From the NCBI GenBank assembly GCA_938003985.1, contig CALKWZ010000077.1:1-41503 (forward strand): 41,503 nt of DNA. The letters are read 5' to 3'. Made by a program: the position numbers and the translations under genes. Origin of the DNA: an uncultured Verrucomicrobiota bacterium (GTDB lineage Bacteria > Verrucomicrobiota > Kiritimatiellia > CAIQIC01 > Lenti-01). The notes beneath the pieces were generated by a model, which ran no database searches, was not told the DNA's origin, and saw only the letters and a program-made list of their open reading frames with translations. The stretch's first letter is position 1. Every line of letters starts with the position of its first letter. Positions 13,846 to 22,508 of the stretch are shown piece after piece.

Positions 13846-15693
13846 GTGAAAAAGAACGATCCGGCCCCCGACGCGGCGAACGCCGCCTCCACCGAAAAGA
13901 TCGCCGAACGCTACGAAATCCGCCGGGCCATCGGCTCGGGCGGTTCCGGATCGGTCTTCCAGGCCTGGGATCTCCAGCTGCAGCGGTTCGTGGCCGTCAA
14001 GCGCTGGAGTCCGCCGGAACCCATGCTCGACGATCCCGAAGGCACCGAGCGCCTCTGGCGCGAGGCGATGACCCTCGCCGCGATCCAGCACCCCAACATC
14101 CTCACGATCCACGATTTCGGCGTGGACGACAAAGGCCCCTACGTCATCACCGAGTTCGTGGACGGCGAGACGCTCGACGCCGTCGTCAAGCACGCTCCGT
14201 TCGGCGTGGACGAGTTCGCCGACGCCGCGCAGCAGACGCTGGAAGCGCTGATCGCGGCGCATCAGGCCGGGATGATCCACCGCGACCTGAAACCGCAGAA
14301 CATCATGCGCACGCGCCTCGCCAGCGGGGCGTGGCAATACAAGATCCTGGATTTCGGCCTCGCGCGTTTCGTGGCCCAGCCGACCGTGCAGAGCATGGAA
14401 GGCAACAAGTCCATCTACGGCTCGATCCTCTACATCGCCCCCGAGCAGCTCCGCCACCAGCCGCTCGACGCCCGAACCGACATCTACGCGATGGGCTGCG
14501 TCTTCTACTACATGCTCTCCGGCCACAGCGCCGTCGAAGGCGAAACGGTCCCCGACCTCATCACCAGCCACCTGCAGCACAACGTCAAGCCGCTGTCCGA
14601 GCTGCGACCCGACTTGCCGGCTGCCTTGAGCGACTGGGTCATGAAGGCGCTGTCCTACGCCCCGGACGACCGTTATCCCTCCGCGGCGGCGGCGCTCGCC
14701 GCGCTGCGCAAGGTCCTGCCCGGCGCCATCCGGCAGACCTCCTTCCGCGTCGGCGCGCCGGCCCCGGCGCCCACGATCCGGCTGATGCCCACGCCGCCGC
14801 ACGGCCCGCCGGTGCGCACCTCCACCCTGCCCATCACGCCGGTGACGGCCAAGCCGCCGGCGGCGGCGTTCCCGCGCTGGGCGCTGCCGGCGGCCATCGC
14901 CGCCGCCGCGGTGCTGCTCGTCTCGGCCGTCACCTTCTTGCTGCACGTCCGGGCCCATCCCGCCGCCGCAACGGAAGAGTCGGCCGACGCCGCACCGGCC
15001 CCGGCGGCCCCCGCGAACCTGGCGGCTTCCTGGCGCGACGAATCGCTGCCCGTCGAAGATGTCATCACCCTCTGGCCGGCCTCCATCGCCGAAGCGCGGC
15101 GGCCGCTGATCCAGAAATATTTCGAGCAGCTGCGCGATCTCGACACCCCCAAATGGGGCAGCATCGGCACCATTCTCGAGACGCTGGCCACCATGCAGTA
15201 CAACGCCCGCAACGACCCGAAGAAATCGCGCGCGCTCTGCAACCTGACCTACCACGACGCCACCAACAAGACGTTGGGCGAAATCGACGTCGCGATCTGG
15301 AACGTGGCCGAAAACCGCGCCGATATCGTCTACGAAGCCGTCGTCTCCGACCAGCTCAACCGCAAGGCGGTCTCCAGCCGCAACCAGATCCAGCGCTTCG
15401 CGGACTGCATCGCGTCCGGCACGTGCGTCAAGATCCTGGATCCCAACGACCCGAAGCGCAAATTCGAGCCGGCGCAGTTCGCGAACATTAAGGTCGCCAT
15501 CATGGGCAACCAGGGCGCGCTGGCCGCTGGCTTCGACTACGAGGTGGACATCACCCGCTTCGAAAACGATTACCTCCAGCGCCGGCTCATCGATTGGCGC
15601 AAGGCCAAACAGGCCCAAACCGCCAAAAAGAAGAAGCCGCAGTCCGCGGAAGTCGCCGCCGCGGAAGAACCCGCCTCCGATCCGGCGCCTTGA
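13846..15693 (+). CDS. Membrane-anchored serine/threonine protein kinase
   Basis: A 615-aa Hanks-type kinase. The kinase domain spans about 20-290: glycine loop IGSGGSGSV (29-37), Lys52 in VAVKRW, catalytic HRDLKPQN (145-152), DFG (169-171) and APE (198-200). A Pro-rich linker (300-345) leads to one transmembrane helix (346-367) and an extracytoplasmic C-terminal domain of about 250 aa with no family I recognise, perhaps a sensor. The frame is open upstream through the tRNA fragment, but that part reads as tRNA antisense-like text (SRVRIPPPRF). The GTG at 13846 is chosen because it follows a good promoter directly. No partner phosphatase gene lies nearby. Confidence 0.88.
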   Translation: MKKNDPAPDAANAASTEKIAERYEIRRAIGSGGSGSVFQAWDLQLQRFVAVKRWSPPEPMLDDPEGTERLWREAMTLAAIQHPNILTIHDFGVDDKGPYVITEFVDGETLDAVVKHAPFGVDEFADAAQQTLEALIAAHQAGMIHRDLKPQNIMRTRLASGAWQYKILDFGLARFVAQPTVQSMEGNKSIYGSILYIAPEQLRHQPLDARTDIYAMGCVFYYMLSGHSAVEGETVPDLITSHLQHNVKPLSELRPDLPAALSDWVMKALSYAPDDRYPSAAAALAALRKVLPGAIRQTSFRVGAPAPAPTIRLMPTPPHGPPVRTSTLPITPVTAKPPAAAFPRWALPAAIAAAAVLLVSAVTFLLHVRAHPAAATEESADAAPAPAAPANLAASWRDESLPVEDVITLWPASIAEARRPLIQKYFEQLRDLDTPKWGSIGTILETLATMQYNARNDPKKSRALCNLTYHDATNKTLGEIDVAIWNVAENRADIVYEAVVSDQLNRKAVSSRNQIQRFADCIASGTCVKILDPNDPKRKFEPAQFANIKVAIMGNQGALAAGFDYEVDITRFENDYLQRRLIDWRKAKQAQTAKKKKPQSAEVAAAEEPASDPAP

Positions 15694-15741
15694 CGGCCGC
15701 GACGCGACGGCAGCCGACTAAAAAAACAATCGCCCGCGGCG

Positions 15742-15769
15742 TTGCTTCTCCGCATTTTCGGGGTAGACT
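15742..15769 (+). promoter_or_regulatory. Predicted promoter of the S1/P1 nuclease gene
   Basis: TTGCTT (15742-15747), 16 bp and TAGACT (15764-15769). A GGAG ribosome site follows at about 15779-15782. Confidence 0.45.
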
Positions 15770-15790
15770 GAAACCCTTGGAGAAAAACCG

Positions 15791-16759
15791 ATGAAACCTA
15801 TCCGCATATCCCTCCTGTTCGCCGCCGTCCTGGGCCTGGCCGTTTTGCCGCACGCCCAGGCGTGGGGCCCCGAAGGCCATGAAATCGTCGCTGAAATCGC
15901 GCTGCGCTATCTGACCCCCGCCGCCCGCGCCGCCGTGGACGACGTGCTGGGCACCTACAAGCTGGGCGATTACGACGTCGCAAGTTGGCCCGACACCATC
16001 CGCGGCGACAAGGAATACGACGCCTCGTATCCCCGCAACGGCCGCTGGCACTACATCGATTTCGACGCCGGCATGTGGTACGACGACGACTTCAAGCTGG
16101 AAACCCCCAAGGACGGCGACGACATCGTCACCCAGATCCTCCGCTGGCGCGACGAATTGAAGGGCGGCAAGCTGGAGGGCGAGCGCCGCCTGGACGCCCT
16201 GCGCTTCCTGGTCCATTTCGTGGGCGACGTGCACCAGCCCATGCACTGCGCCTCCCGCTATGGCGACCAAGGCGGCAACATGCTGCCGGTCAATTCGTTC
16301 ACGGGCCAGAACTATGCTTTCGGCCCGGAGAGCGAACTGGACTATCCGGCCAGCCTGCACAGCGTCTGGGACGAATATCTCGTGAGCGAGCTGGTCGCTG
16401 GCCGCAAAACCAAGGACGTCTCCCGCGCCCTGCATAAGGACATCACCTCGGACCAAGTTCGCCTGTGGATGCACGACGACGTGATGAACTGGGCCGTCGA
16501 TAGCTACTGGATTGCCCGCAAAAAAGCCTACCGCATGACCAACGGCGAGAAGTTTCCCTACAAATGGGCCCGTCCCGGCATGGATCTGACGCGGGAAAAC
16601 TACATCGACGCCCAAGTTCCCATCGTGGCCGAGCAGTTCCAGAAGGCCGGCGTCCGCTTGGCGAGCATGCTCAACAGCGCTTTCGATCCCGATTGGAAGG
16701 CGCCGCGGCGCGAAATCGCCACACCCGCCCCGGAAGCCGAAGCTCCGGAAGCGAAATAA
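15791..16759 (+). CDS. Exported S1/P1-family zinc nuclease
   Basis: A 322-aa protein with a signal peptide (1-24, cleaved before Trp25). S1/P1 nucleases need this Trp as the mature N-terminus because it binds zinc. The other ligands are visible: H30 in EGHEIVAEIA, D68 in WPD, H87 in WHYIDF, H142 and D146 in HFVGDVHQPMH, the GDQGGN motif near 158-163 and LHSVWD near 195. Such enzymes cut single-stranded DNA and RNA in the periplasm or outside, feeding phosphate or nucleoside scavenging. GGAG lies 8 bp before ATG. The C-terminus has an Ala/Pro/Glu-rich tail after the domain. Confidence 0.93.
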   Translation: MKPIRISLLFAAVLGLAVLPHAQAWGPEGHEIVAEIALRYLTPAARAAVDDVLGTYKLGDYDVASWPDTIRGDKEYDASYPRNGRWHYIDFDAGMWYDDDFKLETPKDGDDIVTQILRWRDELKGGKLEGERRLDALRFLVHFVGDVHQPMHCASRYGDQGGNMLPVNSFTGQNYAFGPESELDYPASLHSVWDEYLVSELVAGRKTKDVSRALHKDITSDQVRLWMHDDVMNWAVDSYWIARKKAYRMTNGEKFPYKWARPGMDLTRENYIDAQVPIVAEQFQKAGVRLASMLNSAFDPDWKAPRREIATPAPEAEAPEAK

Positions 16760-16783
16760 TCGATCCGGCCGTGCGGCCCGCTT

Positions 16784-17380
16784 TCAACGCGCCGCCGCGC
16801 GCATCTTCCGCAGCGCGGCGAAAATCTCGCGCAGTTTCGGCGTCGAAAGGGCCTTGTCGGCGGACTCGAAGAACACGCCCAGTTCGGCCAGGCCTTCCTG
16901 CTCGTAGACGCTGGCCTGCAGTGCCATTTCCAGCCGGTCGATTTCCTTCATGAAGCGCGCCTCGGGCGTGCGGCTCTCCTCGAATTCCTGCCAGACCGCC
17001 AGATACTCCCGGCCTTTCGCCAACCGCAAAAACACGCGCTCGACGGACGCCTTTTCCAGCTCGTGCTTGTCTTCCAGGGACATCTTGCCCGGCACGATAT
17101 CGCCGGCGTAGATCTCGCCGAAGTCGTGCAGCAGCCCCATCAGGATCAGCTTGGACTTGTCCAGTTCGGGAAAACATTCGTCTGCGAGGAACAGCGCCAG
17201 CAGCGCCACGCCCAGGGAATGCTCCGCGACGGTCTCGCAATCGGCCTTGGTAATGCCGTGCCGCAGCCAGCCTTGGCGATAGAGCGCCTTGAGATGGTTG
17301 AATTCGAAAAAGACCTGGACGATGGCCGGGACGTCCTGCCCTTCCAGATGCCGGATGGCTTGCGCGCGTTTGAGTTCCAT
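16784..17380 (-). CDS. HD-domain phosphohydrolase (YfbR/HDDC2-like)
   Basis: A 198-aa protein with the HD metal-binding signature: the LYRQGWLRHGI start motif, AEHSLGVALLALFL with His54, and LLHDFGEIYAGDI with His85-Asp86. This spacing matches the 5'-deoxynucleotidase YfbR / HDDC2 group, which dephosphorylates deoxynucleoside monophosphates. The assignment to that exact activity is from the motif pattern only. The gene has a good ribosome site (AAAGGA) 10 bp before ATG. It converges on the S1/P1 nuclease gene with a 24-bp gap. Confidence 0.82.
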   Translation of the reverse strand: MELKRAQAIRHLEGQDVPAIVQVFFEFNHLKALYRQGWLRHGITKADCETVAEHSLGVALLALFLADECFPELDKSKLILMGLLHDFGEIYAGDIVPGKMSLEDKHELEKASVERVFLRLAKGREYLAVWQEFEESRTPEARFMKEIDRLEMALQASVYEQEGLAELGVFFESADKALSTPKLREIFAALRKMRAAAR

Positions 17381-17444
17381 GGGTTCGATCCTTTGTTCTC
17401 TTTATGCCACGCGCCGCACCGGATGACCAGCCGCCATTCCGTTG

Positions 17445-17472
17445 TTGCCCCCCGGCCGGTTTGTGGGACAAT
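17445..17472 (+). promoter_or_regulatory. Predicted leaderless promoter of the epimerase gene
   Basis: TTGCCC (17445-17450), 16 bp and GACAAT (17467-17472). The ATG at 17481 is 8 bp past the -10. Confidence 0.45.
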
Positions 17473-17480
17473 GGCTCCCG

Positions 17481-18614
17481 ATGAACCAGAAAAACGCTTT
17501 TCACAGGCATTTCGAAGGCATTCTCCGCTACTGGGACCGCTGCCGCGACCGGGAGCGCGGTGGATTGCACCATCTGATCGACGCCACGGGCACCGTCATC
17601 CCCTCGCCCGACCGCGTCCTGCTGATCCACGCGCGGCAACTCTACAACTACGCCGAGGGCCTTCGCGCCGGCCTGGAATTCTGCCGCGAACCCGCGGAAC
17701 ACCTGTACGGTTTCATGACCGAGATCCTGCGCACGCCCGGCGGCTGGTACACGTCGCTCGTGGACGGCCAGCTCTTCTGTCCCGACGGCCTCGATACCTA
17801 CATGAACCTGTTCGTCGTGATCGCGATGGCGCGCTACGCCCAGGCCACCGGCCGCGGCGACGTGCGCGACGAAGCCTGGCGGCTGTTCCGGTTGATCGAA
17901 GAAAAAACCGTCGGCGACGACCTGCGCGCGGACGGCGTGCTCGGCTGCTGGGGCACCGGCGGGCGCGGCTTCGCCCCCATCGGCAAATTCGCGGGCAACA
18001 ACGTGCTTCACTATCTCGAAGCCGTCGTCTGCCTGCGCGACGCCGGGCTCGAAGCGCAGCTGGGCGACCGCGCCTTCGCCGTGCGCGATTTTTTCCTCGC
18101 GCGGATCCTCGATCCTGCCGAAATAGTCACGCTCGACGCGTTCCGCGCGGGTTTCCACGATCCCGACCGCCGCCCGGGCGCCTACGCCTCGCTCGCGCAC
18201 GGGCTGGAGTGGTTCGGCTTCTTCCGCGAATGGCCCGGCGCCGAACTGCCGGAGACGGTCGAGCGCGCCCTTCTCGAGAAGGCGCTCCATCACGCCGTGC
18301 AGGACAACGGCGCCTTCGTGGACCAGTTTTATCTGGCCGAACGCCGCTGCGCCGGCGCCGCCAGCTTCTGGACGCAGTCGGAAGCGGTCAAGGGCTTCGG
18401 CCTCGGCGCGCGCCTGTTCGGCGAACCCTACGGCGACGCCTTCCGGCGCACGGCGAAGTTCTATTTCGACCAGTTCCTGGACGCCGACGGCGGCGTGTTC
18501 AGCGCGGTGGACCGCAACGGCGTGGCGCTCAGCCGCATGAAAGGCCACGCGTGGAAGGCGGACTACCACTCCCTGCGGATGTGCGTGGAGGGCAAACTCC
18601 ATGAAACCGCCTGA
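17481..18614 (+). CDS. AGE-family sugar 2-epimerase (N-acylglucosamine/cellobiose 2-epimerase-like)
   Basis: A 377-aa soluble protein of the (alpha/alpha)6-barrel AGE family. It starts MNQKNAFHRHFEGILRYWDRCRDRERGGLHHLID and shows family-like segments RVLLIHARQLYNYAEGLRAG, ASLAHGLEWFGFF, FWTQSEAVKGFG and GHAWKADYHSLRMC, which carry the His and Glu residues that line the active site in this fold. Such enzymes interconvert gluco- and manno-configured sugars at C2. Whether the substrate is a free disaccharide or an N-acetyl sugar cannot be read. The frame is open 13 codons upstream from a TTG, but that region is the promoter. The end overlaps the ABC exporter gene by 14 bp. Confidence 0.8.
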   Translation: MNQKNAFHRHFEGILRYWDRCRDRERGGLHHLIDATGTVIPSPDRVLLIHARQLYNYAEGLRAGLEFCREPAEHLYGFMTEILRTPGGWYTSLVDGQLFCPDGLDTYMNLFVVIAMARYAQATGRGDVRDEAWRLFRLIEEKTVGDDLRADGVLGCWGTGGRGFAPIGKFAGNNVLHYLEAVVCLRDAGLEAQLGDRAFAVRDFFLARILDPAEIVTLDAFRAGFHDPDRRPGAYASLAHGLEWFGFFREWPGAELPETVERALLEKALHHAVQDNGAFVDQFYLAERRCAGAASFWTQSEAVKGFGLGARLFGEPYGDAFRRTAKFYFDQFLDADGGVFSAVDRNGVALSRMKGHAWKADYHSLRMCVEGKLHETA

Positions 18615-20430
18615 CGGTTCGGCCTCTGCCGGTTCGGCCCGCGCGGACCTGCGCCTGCTGCGCCGCGCGCTGGAGTTCGTCCGGCCCTACCGCCGCCAGC
18701 TCGGCGCGGTCTACCTGTGCTATTTCCTGAACTCGGTGCTGAACCTTCTGCCCGCCGCCAGCCTGGCGTGGTACATGGACGGCGTGGTGCGCGGCGGGAC
18801 GTTTTCCTTCTTCGGCCGCGTCTTCGATCTGGCGCCGTTCCTGCCCGACGCCCGCGCCAAACTGGTCTGGTCCGCCGGCTATTTCGCCGCGCTGCTGGTC
18901 CTGATCGTCGCCGCCAACGCCATCGGCGTGTTCATGTGGCGGCTGGGCACCCGCGTGTGCCAGCGCATCATGCTCGACGTGAAGCACCGCGTGAACGAAC
19001 ACCTCCACGAGCTGCCCATTTCCTACTTCGACGCCGAGCGCACCGGTGCCATCATGACGCGCGCGGTCGGCGACACCGACCAGATGGAGCAGATGCTGCG
19101 CGATTCCTACGTCCTGCTCTACGCCTCGACGCATCTGCTCACCGTGCCGCTGATCATGATCGGCCTGAGCCCCGGACTGTTCCTCTTCACCCTCCTGCCG
19201 CTGCCCGTCATCTACGCGGCCGTCCAGCGCGTGCGCAAGCACCTGCGGCCGATCTACCGCGACATGCGCGAGCAGCAGTCCGTCATCGGCGCCACGATCC
19301 AGGAAAACATCGCCGGCATCCGCGAAATCAAGGCCTTCGAGCGCGAACCCACCGCCCGCCGCGCCTATCTGCGCACCAACCTCGCGCAGGCGCGGCTGGT
19401 GCACAAGGCCATGCGCGTGTTCAGCCTCAACCACCAGATCCTCTACGGCACGCGCGACGTCGCCCTGCTGCTGATCGGCGTCGGCGGCGGCGCGCTGGTC
19501 GTCCTCGGCTGGGGCCACGTCACGCTGGGCACCGTGCTGGCGTTCATCCCGCTGCTGGGCCGGTTCTTCGACCCCGTCAACCAGCTCGTGGGCTTCTACG
19601 ACGTCATCCAGCGCGGCCTGGCCGCCACCCAGCGGGTTTTCGAGTTTCTCGACCTGCCCCCGGAAGTCCAGGACGACCCCGCCGCGCAGACCGTGGAATT
19701 CAAGCGCGGCGAAGTGCGCTTCGAGCACGTCACCTTCGGCTACAAACCCGACCGCCCCGTGCTGCGCGACGTCAGCTTCACCGCCCCCGCCGGCAGCAAG
19801 ATCGCCATCGTCGGCTCGACCGGCTCCGGCAAGACCACCCTTGTTTCCCTCCTGCCGCGCTTCTACGAGCCGCAGCAGGGCCGCATCCTGATCGACGGCG
19901 AGCCCATCCGCGGCGTGCGGCTGGAATCGCTTCGCCAGGCCATCGGCATCGTCTTCCAGGAAACGTTCCTGTTCCACGGCACCGTGGCGCAGAACATCGC
20001 CTTTGCCCGGCGCCAGATCGATCCCGTGCGCATCCGCGACGCCGCGCGATTCGCGAACGTCGATGCCTTCATCGAATCCCTGCCAGAGCGCTACGAAAGT
20101 CCGGTCGGCGAGCGCGGCATCAAGCTTTCCGGCGGCCAGCGCCAGCGCCTGTCCATCGCCCGCATGATCCTGAAGGATCCCCGCATCGTCATCCTGGACG
20201 AAGCGACCAGTTCCGTGGACGCCGAAACCGAGCGCACCATCCAGGAGAGCTTCGAGAAGCTGATGGAAGGCCGCACGGCGTTCATCATCGCCCACCGCCT
20301 CTCCACCATCCGCCACGCGGACCTGATCCTCGTGTTGGAGGACGGCCGCATCGCGGAATCCGGCACCCACGAGGAACTGCTGGCGAAAAACGGCCGCTAC
20401 GCCGAGCTGGTCGCCAGCGCGAAGTTCTAG
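18601..20430 (+). CDS. ABC exporter with fused membrane and ATPase domains (MsbA-like)
   Basis: A 609-aa half-transporter that works as a homodimer. Six membrane helices occupy about 30-330. The nucleotide-binding domain has Walker A GSTGSGKT (405-412), a Q loop FQETFLF, signature LSGGQ (509-513), Walker B IVILDE (529-534), the D loop SSVD and an H-loop His in IIAHRLSTIRHAD. The family includes lipid A and multidrug exporters; the cargo here is not evident. The gene overlaps the epimerase gene by 14 bp, so both are likely one transcript. The start ATG sits inside the epimerase coding sequence, with GGAGGG about 12 bp upstream. Confidence 0.93.
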   Translation: MKPPDGSASAGSARADLRLLRRALEFVRPYRRQLGAVYLCYFLNSVLNLLPAASLAWYMDGVVRGGTFSFFGRVFDLAPFLPDARAKLVWSAGYFAALLVLIVAANAIGVFMWRLGTRVCQRIMLDVKHRVNEHLHELPISYFDAERTGAIMTRAVGDTDQMEQMLRDSYVLLYASTHLLTVPLIMIGLSPGLFLFTLLPLPVIYAAVQRVRKHLRPIYRDMREQQSVIGATIQENIAGIREIKAFEREPTARRAYLRTNLAQARLVHKAMRVFSLNHQILYGTRDVALLLIGVGGGALVVLGWGHVTLGTVLAFIPLLGRFFDPVNQLVGFYDVIQRGLAATQRVFEFLDLPPEVQDDPAAQTVEFKRGEVRFEHVTFGYKPDRPVLRDVSFTAPAGSKIAIVGSTGSGKTTLVSLLPRFYEPQQGRILIDGEPIRGVRLESLRQAIGIVFQETFLFHGTVAQNIAFARRQIDPVRIRDAARFANVDAFIESLPERYESPVGERGIKLSGGQRQRLSIARMILKDPRIVILDEATSSVDAETERTIQESFEKLMEGRTAFIIAHRLSTIRHADLILVLEDGRIAESGTHEELLAKNGRYAELVASAKF

Positions 20431-20454
20431 GACGTTCATGGTTTTGATGTAGCT

Positions 20455-20507
20455 GGCCTCGGCGAGGCCGGCCACGAAAGAAACAGCCCCGGCCCCACCG
20501 GGGCCGG
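20455..20507. repeat. Two REP-like GC hairpins after the ABC exporter
   Basis: GGCCTC-GGC-GAGGCC (20455-20469) and CCGGCCCC-ACC-GGGGCCGG (20489-20507). There is no T run, so they read better as interspersed palindromes than as a classical terminator. Confidence 0.6.
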
Positions 20508-20556
20508 CCACAACAAATCTGGAGACGCTATAGCCGGTGCTCCCGCCCACCCGGGC

Positions 20557-20585
20557 TTGCATCCGCCGCGCCCGCCCCGTATCTT
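20557..20585 (+). promoter_or_regulatory. Predicted leaderless promoter of the UPF0316 gene
   Basis: TTGCAT (20557-20562), 17 bp and TATCTT (20580-20585). The ATG at 20592 is 6 bp past the -10. Confidence 0.55.
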
Positions 20586-20591
20586 CCCCGC

Positions 20592-21143
20592 ATGTCGTTG
20601 CTTTGGCCATTCCTGCTCATCGTCGTCGCGCGCATCGCCGACGTCAGCATGGGCACGCTGCGCGTCGCGTTCATCGCCCGCGGCCGGAAATATTTCGCCG
20701 CGGCCTGCGGGTTCGTGGAAGTGCTCATCTGGATCAGCGTCGTGTCGCGCGTGCTGTCCGGCGACCGGCAGTTCTTCACCTACGTCGCCTACGCCACCGG
20801 TTTCGCCTGCGGCACGCTCGTCGGCATGTTCATCGAAGAGCGCCTCGCCGTCGGCTGGTCGCTCGTCCGCGTCATCACGACCAAGCCCGTCGCCGACTTC
20901 ATGCAGAAAGTCTCCGCCGCGGGGTTCGGCGTGACCCGCCAGGACGCCGATGGCGCGCGCGGCCCCGTCCACGTGCTCGTCACGCTCATGCCCCGCAAGC
21001 GCCTCGACGAATTCCAGCCGCTGCTGCGCGAGTTCGACCCCGCCGCGTTCTACACCATCGAAGACGTCCGCCACGCCCGCGACATCCCCCCCGCCTACGC
21101 CACTGCCGCCACCGGTGCCGGCAAGGCGCGCATGCCTGTCTGA
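20592..21143 (+). CDS. UPF0316 membrane protein (DUF5698/DUF2179 type)
   Basis: A 183-aa protein with three membrane helices in the first about 85 residues (LLWPFLLIVVARIADVSMGTLRVAFIARGRK, FVEVLIWISVVSRVL, YVAYATGFACGTLVGMFIEERLAVG), then a cytoplasmic alpha/beta domain (VRVITTKPVADFMQKVSAAGFGVTRQDADG...). The first helix with 'RIADVSMGTLRV' is the family signature. The molecular role is unknown; the C-terminal domain resembles small ligand-binding domains also found in YitT-type proteins. Short Ala/Gly-rich tail. Confidence 0.85.
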   Translation: MSLLWPFLLIVVARIADVSMGTLRVAFIARGRKYFAAACGFVEVLIWISVVSRVLSGDRQFFTYVAYATGFACGTLVGMFIEERLAVGWSLVRVITTKPVADFMQKVSAAGFGVTRQDADGARGPVHVLVTLMPRKRLDEFQPLLREFDPAAFYTIEDVRHARDIPPAYATAATGAGKARMPV

Positions 21144-21146
21144 GAT

Positions 21147-21237
21147 GGGTTCAGGGGGCGGGGTTCAGGGTTCGGGGTTCGGGGTTCAGGAGTATTCCAT
21201 TCTGGATCCTGAATCCTGACTCCTGAATACTCGGCTG
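21147..21237. repeat. Heptad repeat, 13 units in strict phase
   Basis: Thirteen consecutive 7-bp units between the UPF0316 gene and nrpR. The first six are variants of GGGTTCA; units 9-12 are variants of TGAATCC, which is nearly the reverse complement of the first type. The array thus changes strand sense midway and could fold back. Confidence 0.9.
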
Positions 21238-21241
21238 TTCG

Positions 21242-22261
21242 TCACTCCCCGCGCCTCGTCCACATGTTCAGGTGGCGGAACTCCGGGAACTTCACGTAGT
21301 CGAGCAGGCCGGCCAGCGAGCGGTTTTCGACGGCGATTCCGGCCTCTTCCAGCGCGGCCGCGGGATTCAGCCCGGCCAGGACGACCAGGCCCGTCCGGCC
21401 TTCGCCCACGGGAATGCCGTAGAGCGGCTGGTCCGGCACGCCGACGGCGAGGATGCCGTCGAGCCCCAGCAGCCGCAGCTGGTCGCGGATCTTCAGCACG
21501 GCCGGCAGCGCCACGGACGGGAACTCGCGGAAGCTCGCGCCGACGAGGCCGTTGCCCGTCTGCTCGCATTTGCGCACGCTCGTCATTTTCGCCCGGATGA
21601 ACAGCTCCAGCGGATCCTGGGTGGTGCCGCCGTAGGCCAGCAGTTCCGTGAACCGCGCCGGCAGCCGGTGGCGGAATTCCAGCAACCCGCCGTAGCGCGA
21701 CGTGATCGGAATGCCTTCCTTCAGGAAAATGCCGTTGAGCGACACGCTGCAAACCGTGACCAAGGCGATCTTGCCGCGCGGGACGACCGCCGCGCGCGCG
21801 ACGTCGTAGACCGCCCCGGCCCGCAGCACCAGCAGGCGCGAGCCCATGCCCAGCCGCGCGGCGAACACCGGCCGCACCACGTCCAGCGCGGCGACTTCGT
21901 CCCGCGCCGGCAGGAGCGTCGTGTTCACCACCAGCGTGCCCATGCCCGCGCGCAGGCGGAAGCCCATGCGAAAATTCAGTTCGTCGATCTGTCCCGCGAT
22001 GAACCCCACCCGTTCGATCGCGGGCCCCTGCTCGACTTCCGCGAGCCCCTTGGACGTCAGCGACCGCCCCGCGCGCCGGCTTTCCAGCTGCGTCAAACCG
22101 GCGGCATCGAGCTGCAGCAGGTAGAGCCGGATGCTGCGCTCGCTGAGATCCAAACCCCACCCGCGCAGGAGTTCCGCAATCTGCGACGATCCGGCCGGGC
22201 GCCCGAGCCGATGCAGCACTTTCAGGATCCGTTGCTGGATTTCTTCGGAGGTCAGCTTCAT
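21242..22261 (-). CDS. nrpR: NrpR-type transcriptional repressor
   Basis: A 339-aa protein with an N-terminal winged helix (about 1-75: EEIQQRILKVLHRLGRPAGSSQIAELLRGWGLDLSERSIRLYLLQLDAAGL) and one NrpR regulatory (DUF128) domain (about 80-330: RVGFIAGQIDELNFRMGF..., PVGEGRTGLVVLAGLNPAAALEEAGI). In methanogenic archaea NrpR represses nitrogen-assimilation genes and releases DNA when 2-oxoglutarate is high. Here it is divergent from gdhA, which makes glutamate from 2-oxoglutarate and ammonia, a fitting target. Single-DUF128 forms are known; two-domain forms also exist. ATG at 22261 has no clear Shine-Dalgarno site and follows a heptad repeat. Confidence 0.85.
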   Translation of the reverse strand: MKLTSEEIQQRILKVLHRLGRPAGSSQIAELLRGWGLDLSERSIRLYLLQLDAAGLTQLESRRAGRSLTSKGLAEVEQGPAIERVGFIAGQIDELNFRMGFRLRAGMGTLVVNTTLLPARDEVAALDVVRPVFAARLGMGSRLLVLRAGAVYDVARAAVVPRGKIALVTVCSVSLNGIFLKEGIPITSRYGGLLEFRHRLPARFTELLAYGGTTQDPLELFIRAKMTSVRKCEQTGNGLVGASFREFPSVALPAVLKIRDQLRLLGLDGILAVGVPDQPLYGIPVGEGRTGLVVLAGLNPAAALEEAGIAVENRSLAGLLDYVKFPEFRHLNMWTRRGE

Positions 22262-22263
22262 TT

Positions 22264-22298
22264 CAGGGGACAGGGGTCAGGAGACAGGAGTCAGGGAA
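22264..22298. repeat. Heptad repeat, 5 units (CAGGGGA type)
   Basis: Five 7-bp units directly upstream of nrpR, variants of CAGGGGA and CAGGAGT. The same unit recurs after gdhA. Confidence 0.88.
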
Positions 22299-22331
22299 AA
22301 CTGGAGACCGGCAGCCATTTTCAACTGCCGT

Positions 22332-22382
22332 CCAGATGCCGTTAATCTGGCCTTTTGAACTCATTGATATGGCAATATTGCC
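22332..22382. promoter_or_regulatory. Two inverted repeats between nrpR and gdhA; candidate operators
   Basis: CCAGAT-(7)-ATCTGG at 22332-22350, and a perfect 12-bp palindrome GGCAATATTGCC at 22371-22382, in an AT-rich stretch (about 22350-22460) that stands out from the GC-rich surroundings. The position in a divergent regulator/target gap suggests repressor binding. The archaeal NrpR site is a GGAA/TTCC type repeat, which these do not match exactly. Confidence 0.5.
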
Positions 22383-22508
22383 GTATTATGAAAAATCAAT
22401 CTACATTTTTGTTCATATTTCAGATGATCGGCTTCATTTTTGCGGCAAGAAATTACCGGGTAGAAGGTTTAACCTCCCCTGCCCGACCGAATCCAAGGAA
22501 GGCCAACC

